DNA of 64,000 nucleotides from Escallonia rubra (lineage: Eukaryota > Streptophyta > Magnoliopsida > Escalloniales > Escalloniaceae), in the NCBI GenBank assembly GCA_033065855.1, contig JAVXUO010002614.1, forward strand, positions 132,501 through 196,500. Direction: 5' to 3'. The notes under the pieces are model-generated. The model made no database searches. It was not told the DNA's origin and was given only the letters and a program-made list of their open reading frames with translations. Below, in pieces: positions 57,680 through 64,000 of this stretch (within the stretch, counting starts at the first letter, position 1; every line of letters begins with the position of its first letter). The position numbers and the translations under genes were made by a program.

Positions 57680-59419
57680 TTAGAGTTTGAGCTCTCCGGA
57701 CGCAATCTTGTCAGCGAAGACAAACTTGAGGCCCCTGCACCACTTGAGGCCATAACCGACCTTCCGATGATAGGGGTAGTAGTTGGGATGGGCTAAGTCT
57801 TCCGGGGTAGGTTCAGTGTCGACATTGGGCAGGGTTATGGCATTGTCGTCGATCCATGTCTCGAGGAGAGTTCTAACAATCTTCAAGTCACACGGGTATT
57901 CCGGGGCAAGCATCGGCTGCCCTCTCTTGTCAGGACGTCCGTCCCTTCCTTGGGACTGACGCTTGCGATTGTTGTCGTCATTACTAGCTGCTTCCATCGT
58001 CGCGGCCAAGGCAATATGAGGTTGGGGCTTTGGGGTCTTTGACGGACCGACCGAGTCATAGGTGCGTCGTGCAGCTTCCTTGAGATGTCCCCAAGACCGA
58101 AGCTGGAGGTTTTCAAGGTAGACCCTGTAGGTGTCCTTCATGTTCTTGATGCAAATGGGTACAAGGGTTTCATCTTTGCTGAAGTCAGTGCACTCCAAGC
58201 ACTTGTGATGAAATCGCGTAACATAGGTGTTGAGGTCTTCCCCGGGATTCTGGCGGATCCCGGCAATGTCAACGATGGTCACACGTTCCGTCTCATAGTG
58301 AAACTTGTCAAGGAAGAGCTGGACCATGTCGGACCATGAGTGGATAATACTGTCAGGAATCTGATGATACCAAGAGTAGGCGAGGCCAGTCAAGGACTTG
58401 TGAAATTCCCGAAGCTTGAAAGTGTCGTCTTCCCCGTAGTGCTCGAGGGAGCCAGCAAAACGGGTGAGATGCTCGCGGGCGTTGCCTTCTTTGCCGTTGA
58501 ACAATGTGAAGGATGGTTGCTTGTACTTGACGGGGTAAGGCTTGGTAGCGAGGCTGCCAGAGTAGGGAGCATGGCCTGACAGCTTAGAGGGGGAGTGGGG
58601 TAAGGATGACTGCTTGAGACGGTGAAGGAGGGCATCAAGGTCATGCTTGGTGACATACGACCCATGTGAGGGTTTGTGCCCTGTCGTGATGATCCGAGCA
58701 CCAGAGCCCCCAGACGGTACAACCTGAGGCATTGAGGGGATGACGATGGTAGAGAGGGGTTGGCGGTGGTGAGCAACTTATTGGGGCATGGTTTGCACAT
58801 GGGTAGTGTCAGCTGCTGAAGGCCGGTCGTCAGGAAAGGTCGATTGGAGTAAGCCGGGGGAATGACTTGTGTTTAGGTTTCGACTAGTTATGTTTGGGTT
58901 AGGCTCCATCTCAATTGATTCGTGAGTCTCCGAAGTGCTTCGAGCAAGGGCAAGGCGTGGCGCCAGGGGCTGAGGTGTCGCGAGTCCTACTGTCGAGGGC
59001 CCGGAGGACCAAGGCAGCGGTGGTCGCGACACTGGGACCTGAGCAGTGTCCAAAACTAGCCCAGGCCTTGAAGGTTGGATATGAGCAGGAGGGGCCAAAC
59101 CTGGATCTTGGGATAACACGGGGTGAGTAATGGGCACAGGGTGTAGAGCTCTAAGGCTTTGGGAAATCGGTGATTGTGAAGTCAAGACTTGGATTGACTT
59201 TTGCATTTCCACCATGGCTGTCATAAGAGTGGCTATAGTGGGCGAAAACTGCTGGATGGCCGCATTGACTGCAACTTGTATATCAGGTGCGGTAGTTTGT
59301 GGCTGGTCTTGGGGACACACAGCACTGGTCCCCTCTTGTTCACCCGAGTGGTCCACTTCTTGCACGGCATGGATAAGGCCCTGGCTGGCAGCCCTTGTAA
59401 CTTTTCGTTGTGTAGGCAT
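57680..59419 (-). pseudogene. gag-like capsid gene of the TR-GAG element, one in-frame stop
   Basis: Gag would form the particle that packages element RNA. The likely start is the ATG at 59419 (MPTQRKVTRAAS), about 70 bp inside the 5' LTR end; an upstream ATG at 59464 is in the same frame. Pro/Ser-rich N-terminal half to 58781, then TAA at 58778-58780, after which the same frame continues to 57680. Second half: DLDALLHRLKQSSLPHSPSK, then the Retrotrans_gag domain (about 58540-58180: FNGKEGNAREHLTRFAGSLE, LREFHKSLTGLAYSWYHQIP, MVQLFLDKFHYETERVTIVD, RQNPGEDLNTYVTRFHHKCL). It ends with a Cys/His-type motif (PNYYPYHRKVGYGLKWCRGL, KIASGELKL) as in gag of Athila/Tat relatives. Only the one stop separates it from an intact frame of about 580 codons. 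No pol follows. Confidence 0.82.
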
Positions 59420-59466
59420 GGAGACTGAGTGCGGAAGATAGACAGACTGCAGTATGATGCTCACCT

Positions 59467-59483
59467 CCCCAGCGGAGTCGCCA
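59467..59483 (-). other. Primer binding site of the gag-only element
   Basis: Minus strand TGGCGACTCCGCTGGGG begins 3 nt after the 5' LTR. The TGG start pairs with the CCA end of a tRNA; I cannot name the tRNA with certainty. Confidence 0.7.
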
Positions 59484-59800
59484 AAATGATGCCAAGGAAA
59501 GTGGGTTCGTACTTACGTGGAGGTGCCACAAAGGCTGCAGTCCGAGTCAGCTTCCAAGTATGTTGATGTAGGACACAGCAAGGGTGGAACAAGGGCAGAG
59601 ACCAAGGGCTTCCCAGACAGAGCCTGATGGTGGCACTACTGCGAGGGCGATGGCGCATGATGAATATACGACGACAGTCACAGTCCGATGCTTAGGTCCA
59701 AAGTCAAGGTCCTGTATGTTTCTCTCTCTAGGATTCTAGAGTGAGAAACTGAAAATATGAGAGAGTGAAGAAGAAGTCCTCCAAATGAATTCTCAAGACC

Positions 59801-59814
59801 TCTATTTATAGAGA
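59801..59814 (-). promoter_or_regulatory. TATA box of the 5' LTR
   Basis: Minus strand CTCTATAAATAGA sits about 320 bp before the LTR end, leaving a short R-U5 and a long U3 of almost 2 kb. The same motif is in the other LTR at 53291-53305. Confidence 0.5.
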
Positions 59815-60199
59815 TTGAGATAATGATGTCATTAACCGACACGTGGTGCTCCCCGGGAGTAACACATCACCGGGGGGTCCACGGGTGCCGGTGCTCCACG
59901 AACTGTCGGATCGCATATTCACCCGGCCTGCTCCTCACAGCGTCGCTCTGTCTGTCTGGAAAGACTGGCTCCCACAACGTCGGTGTGGCCAGAGAACCCC
60001 TTGATCTAGCCTCCAATCCAAGCCCTTGCAGAGTCCCACAGGCCTGGCAGCGGAGGGGAAGACCCGACGCCCAACTACCAGGTGAACTAGGCGCGATGCC
60101 CTCCGAAGACCTGATCCCGTCTCGGAGTGATCCGGGGGTCGTAGTACCTAGGGGTGCCAACGCAAGCCCCCAGTGCCGGAGCACGTAGGCCAGTCACGC

Positions 60200-60925
60200 G
60201 GACACCTTGGCGGAGATAGTGTCCCGGAGGAGTTGCATATCCCCGCGGGTGAGTCCTTGTGCCGGAGCACTTGGAGCGAGTCAAGGTAGCATCTTGGAGT
60301 ACCCGTCTGGCCGAGGTAGCATCCCGGAGGAGCCGTCTACCTGGCGGAAGGGGAGTTGAAAAGCTCCCTGGCGGTGATAGTGTCCCGGAGGAGTCGCCTA
60401 TTCCCGCGGGTGAGTCCTTATGCCGGAGCACTTGGAGCGAGTCAAAGTAGCATCCCGGAGGAGCCGTCTACCCGACTGGCCGAGGTAGCATCCCGGAGGA
60501 GCCGTCTACCTGGCGGAAGGGGAGTTGAAGAGCTCCCTGGCAGAGATAGTGTCCCGGAGGAGTCGCCTATCCCCGCGGGTGAGTCCTTGTGCCGGAGCAC
60601 TCGGAGCATGTCAAGGTAGCATCCCGGAGGATCCGTCTACCCGACTGGCCGAGGTAGCATCCCGGAGGAGCCGTCTACCTGGCGGAAGGGGAGTTGAAGA
60701 GCTCCCTGGCAGAGATAGTGTCCCGGAGGAGTCGCCTATCCCCGTAGATGAGTCCTTGTGCCGGAGCACTCAGAGCGAGTCAAGGTAGCATCCTGGAGGA
60801 GCCGTCTACCCGACTGGCCGAGGTAGCATCCCGGATGAGCCGTCTACCTGGCAGAAGGGGAGTTGAAGAGCTCACTGGCCGTGATAGTGTCCCGGAGGAG
60901 TCGCCTATCCCCGCGGGTGATGTAC
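60200..60925. repeat. About 170-bp tandem repeat in the 5' LTR
   Basis: GTCCCGGAGGAGTYG at about 60221, 60381, 60550, 60719 and 60889, one unit more than in the 3' LTR. Confidence 0.88.
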
Positions 60926-61139
60926 ACTCTGGAGAGTTGGTCGAAGCATGTTCCACGACCAAGGCAAGGTGCGCATGGTGTGGTGAATGAGTGTGGTGCC
61001 CGGGGGGCATGTAACATGATTGTGGCGCATGGGCGCGATGAAGTGAGTATGGTGCCGAGGGCACGGTAGTCTGACAGAGAGCCTGCGGGCACGGCTGTAT
61101 CAGCGGCGTGGCGTAAGGGCGCGACGGAGTGTTGAAGTG

Positions 61140-61345
61140 CGGCGCCCGGACGTCGGCAACTGGGGTCGCGAAGCTGTGTCCGGGCGACGGGGTCGCTGAG
61201 CTGTGTCCGGGCGACGGGGGTCGCGGAGCTGTGTCCGGGCGACGGGGGTCGCGGAGCTGTGTCCGGGCGACGGGGGTCGCGGAGCTGTGTCCGGGCGACG
61301 GGATCGCGGAGTTTCGTCTGGGCGACGGGGGTCGCGGAGTTGTGT
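61140..61345. repeat. About 29-bp minisatellite in the 5' LTR (about 7 units)
   Basis: Same unit as at 54445-54805, with CGGAGCTGTGTCC in most copies instead of CGGAGTTGTGTCC. Confidence 0.88.
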
Positions 61346-61384
61346 ATGGTCCCTTGAAGTGAAGTGAATGTGTTAAGGATGGAG

Positions 61385-61535
61385 GCCAGAGGCCAACCTC
61401 ATGGGGAGGCCGAGGCCGATCCCAATGGCGAGGCCGAGGCCGACCCTAAGGGGGAGGCCAAGGCCGAGGCCGACCCCAAGGGGGAGGCCAAGGCCGAGGC
61501 CGACCCCAAGGGGGAGGCCAAGGCCAACTTCCTTG
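61385..61535. repeat. GAGGCCGAGGCCGACCCCAA minisatellite in the 5' LTR
   Basis: Counterpart of 54850-55022, slightly shorter. Confidence 0.88.
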
Positions 61536-61780
61536 GGCAAGTGTCATGGCGCATCGACGGGCGACGGGCGAAGTGCGACGGTTGAAGTGTGATAAGGCTT
61601 CGTGCGAAAATGAGCTTCTTAGTGACGAAGTAACGTGACGAAAGTGAGAAGTGCACGTGACTTGAGCGTGCATACTTTCACCGGTTGTGAGCGTTGAAAA
61701 TGATTGTTGCTTGTGCGGACTTGTCATGCAAAATGGGACCACAGTGGGCTTTTGGGTACGACCAGAATAGGTTGGGAACA

Positions 61781-62560
61781 ACATGTATATATTTATAGAT
61801 AAAGCATTGTTGGGTAGCCACCCTTTAGGCCGCCGCACACAATTAGAGAGAAGATAGAGAGATTCTGAGAGAGAGACAAGGGAAGAGATCAAAAAGATTT
61901 TCCCGGCGATCGGCCTTGATTTCTCCGGAAAGTCTCCTATAGTTTTCTACTCTATTTTACCTAGTGTTTATGGTAGCTGTAAGGGGGAGATCGTGAGGGG
62001 CTGTGGTCGGGATAGAGTCAGTCGTAACGGAGCTGCTGTGAAAGAAACTGTGGGTTTTGGGGCTGGCGTGAAATGGGTATTGCATGTGGTTTGTGTCTGT
62101 TGCGTGATGTGCGTGTGTGCCGTATGTGTGTAAATCAGAGTGCACGTGATTGGTGGAGTTAGAAAGCAATTTTGGTTCAAAGCAGATTGGGTTAGTCGCG
62201 TCTGGTTCTATCCCTCCTTTAGGTAGTGCATTAACTGGAAAGGAGGCAAGCCTCCCAGCGTAGGAATATCTAGTGGCGGAGTGGGTTTATGTTGTTGGGT
62301 GAGTGTGGGAGTAAAGGACGAGAAAAAGGGGTGAAGGGAGAAGCAGCTCCCAGTTGGATGTGCACGTGTGACTGTGAAAATGGTGTAAAGGCGTGTAAAT
62401 AATGTGTATAAGTGGAGAGGGGGAATACCCACTGCCATGAGGCAGTGGGTGTGAGAGAGAAGTGAGATTGTGTTATTATATTTTTGTGTGTTAGTGTAGG
62501 TGTGTGAGTATTAAAGAAATAAAGAGAGGAGAAGATATGCAAAATGTGTGTCTGTGCATG
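61781..62560. other. Spacer right of the gag-only element
   Basis: No gene recognised. TATATATTTATAGAT at 61785-61799 and the purine-rich leader-like sequence after it could belong to an LTR or promoter interrupted by the insertion. A perfect hairpin CCCACTGCC-ATGA-GGCAGTGGG lies at 62429-62450. Confidence 0.35.
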
Positions 62561-63396
62561 CAGGGGCGGAGCCAGGATTTCACTCTAGGGGGTGCTAAAA
62601 ATATATCGAAATTAATAAAAAAAATTATAAGTAAAATAGCACCAAAAAAAAAAAAAAAAAACAGAGTGTGTATTTCGCTAATACACAAAAAATACGAAAA
62701 TTATTTTTGGAGAAACACATACAGAGAGCAAGGAAAGACAACAGGTTATAAGAACAGGTTATAAGAAAGGACAACAGTTACACGAACAAACAACATAATT
62801 GCATAAACCAGTTTACTTCATTCATGCATTCATTCTTTATCCGCCAAATTACCATCGAAGTACTTCGTGTTTTTAGCGCAGATTACAACGAAACAAACAA
62901 CCTTGCAACCCGCCAATTGATTTAGATTAGATGCTAGTAAAAAGTTTTTGGAAATATCGGCTCTCTAAACTTTTCCTGAAGTAGAATTGTATTCGCACAT
63001 AAGGAGAAATCTACTTATGCCTCTGGTGAAATTGCAACTGAACGATAAACAAACCATAGTGACACGGGGAAAACAAGTTGAAGAACCTAAAATTGAATTC
63101 AGATAACACGTTTGCAATTTATACATATAACTAAATCATGTATATCTAGTTTGCTCGTGCAAAATTACCTGCAGCCAAATGGTTCACAGAGTTGTTGTAA
63201 GGAAGATGCAGCTTGAGATGCAAAGGAGCTAGTTCCAAGCTACACAAACACAAGATATACAAAATGAAACTCCATCAAACCCTTAAATCAAACCGCACCT
63301 TTCCTTTAAAAATTAGCATAGAACAGCTGAACAGGCAACTACGAAAGAGAACTAAGATAAGTTAATTCTGTCGACTTTGCACCCTGTAATACATAA

Positions 63397-63678
63397 CTAA
63401 ATGAAGTCTTCAACAAGCAGGGGCAGACCTATCAAATTGAAGGATTTGAAGAATGAAGACATACCTGAATCAGTGATATTGAAGGTGGGATTTAAAGGAA
63501 GTCGCCGGTGGTGAATTCTTGGCCGCGCCGGTGGAGCGAAGACTGAAGATTGTTCGTCAATCGTCGCGACGCCGGTTGACTTGAGGTGTAGTGGGCTTGT
63601 GTCGTGGCCGCCGTCACCCGTCGTCGTCGCCTCGTCGGCGTGGGACTCGCGGGACTGCGGGAGGTCGTCGGCGGTCAA
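63397..63678 (-). other. Possible leader exon near the window end
   Basis: A minus-strand frame of 93 codons. Inside it TCACTGATTCAG is followed by GTATGT at about 63466, a good donor, so the piece 63678-63467 could be a first exon transcribed leftwards. No domain recognised. Confidence 0.3.
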
Positions 63679-63732
63679 GATCAGGAGATCTCAGTCTCAG
63701 ATCTGGTTCTTCAAGGGCGTCGCGGGAGTGAA

Positions 63733-63870
63733 GCCGTGAAGGAGAGAGTCCGCCGGTCTCCCTTGTCGTCGTCGAAGCTACTGTCTGAAAGAGTGAAGCC
63801 GTGAAGTAGAGAGTCCACTGGTCGCTGGTCGCCGGTGAAGCCGTGAAGGAGAGAGTCCGTGAGAGAGAGA
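63733..63870. repeat. GTGAAGCCGTGAAGGAGAGA triplicate
   Basis: Three copies, near 63730, 63793 and 63832, each followed by AGTCC and two by a CGCCGGT / CTGGTCG stretch. Confidence 0.8.
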
Positions 63871-64000
63871 GAGAGTCGATTGTGGGTCTCTCGGGGAAAG
63901 GGGTATTGGGGATTGGGCCTCAGGGAACGGGATCTCGGGAACGGTGTCAGTGCGATTCCCAAAAAAAAAAATTTATTTTTCCCCTGAAGCCAGGAGGGGC

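Larger units (their letters stand above)
52979..61780 (-). mobile_element. Complete gag-only LTR retrotransposon (TR-GAG type)
   Basis: Two direct LTRs of 2296 and 2294 bp enclose a 4212-bp interior. On the minus strand the LTR starts TGTTCCCAACC and ends TTGGCATCA. Flanking pentamers ACTTG (52974-52978) and ACATG (61781-61785) match at 4 of 5. A primer site follows the 5' LTR and a purine tract precedes the 3' LTR. The only coding part is gag; no protease, reverse transcriptase or integrase is visible. It could move only with enzymes from another element. The first 210 bp of the two LTRs (plus strand) differ at about 8 sites. Confidence 0.88.
59487..61780 (-). repeat. 5' LTR of the gag-only element
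   Basis: Direct repeat of 52979-55274, promoter-bearing for the minus-strand transcript. Array lengths differ from the other LTR although total lengths are almost equal. Confidence 0.92.
62561..64000. mobile_element. Probable hAT-type element with CAGGGGCGGAGCCAGG terminus, right end outside the window
   Basis: CAGGGGCGGAGCCAGGATTT at 62561 is a recurrent terminus of plant hAT-type elements. The last bases of the window (CCTGAAGCCAGGAGGGGC) resemble the sequence just inside the opposite end. The 8 bp before the start are TGTGCATG; the matching right duplication would lie past 64000. No transposase is recognised in the visible part. Confidence 0.45.

Noticed and set aside
1-64000. tRNA or rRNA genes
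   Set aside because: I saw no cloverleaf with A and B boxes and no rRNA core sequence while reading both strands; a tRNA scan could still find one.

Overview
This window is nuclear DNA of a flowering plant, most likely a eudicot. The evidence is GT-AG introns, AT-rich spacer, an ARIADNE-type RBR ubiquitin ligase gene, and plant-specific transposon families. I cannot name the species. About one tenth of the window is a host gene with its introns. Nearly everything else is nested mobile DNA.

Layout. 1-2365: minus-strand Ty1/Copia pol relic split by a hAT-type miniature element (1202-1891, 8-bp target duplication). 3087-9998: CACTA element 1, target duplication ATT, an internally deleted derivative. 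10002-11800: spacer, a doubtful MITE and a TA microsatellite. 11840-18068: the one recognisable host gene, six coding exons, 548 codons, ARIADNE-like E3 ligase; its introns hold a GA microsatellite, a duplicated block and a short MITE. 18797-23823: PIF/Harbinger element (TSD TTA) with an intact Myb/SANT-like ORF1 but no transposase seen; a 5'-truncated LINE sits inside it (20792-21816, 12-bp TSD). 24484-32388: plus-strand LINE relic, split by a probable 3.7-kb solo LTR (26057-29750). 32389-40199: 5'-truncated Ty3/Gypsy element of the Tat type with RT, two RNase H domains, integrase, a degenerate gene on the opposite strand and a 13-bp minisatellite of about 1 kb. 40293-51736: CACTA element 2 (TSD GAT), with an apparently intact 1127-aa TNP2-type transposase and a broken second gene; a second copy of the hAT-type element lies inside it. 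51740-52535: minus-strand LINE end relic. 52979-61780: complete LTR retrotransposon on the minus strand, two 2.3-kb LTRs, gag only (TR-GAG type), full of minisatellites. 62561-64000: probable left end of a further hAT-type element that runs off the window.

How the parts relate. The two CACTA elements belong to one family. Element 2 could supply TNP2 for both, but the second (DNA-binding type) protein is broken in both copies, by different lesions. The hAT insertion in element 2 has its empty site in element 1, so it is younger than the split of the two copies. The Gypsy, Copia and LINE genes are all inactive. The strongest candidates for something little described are the gag-only retrotransposon with array-bearing LTRs, the Tat element with its antisense gene, minisatellite and inverted polyprotein segment, and the asymmetric subterminal repeats of the CACTA family.
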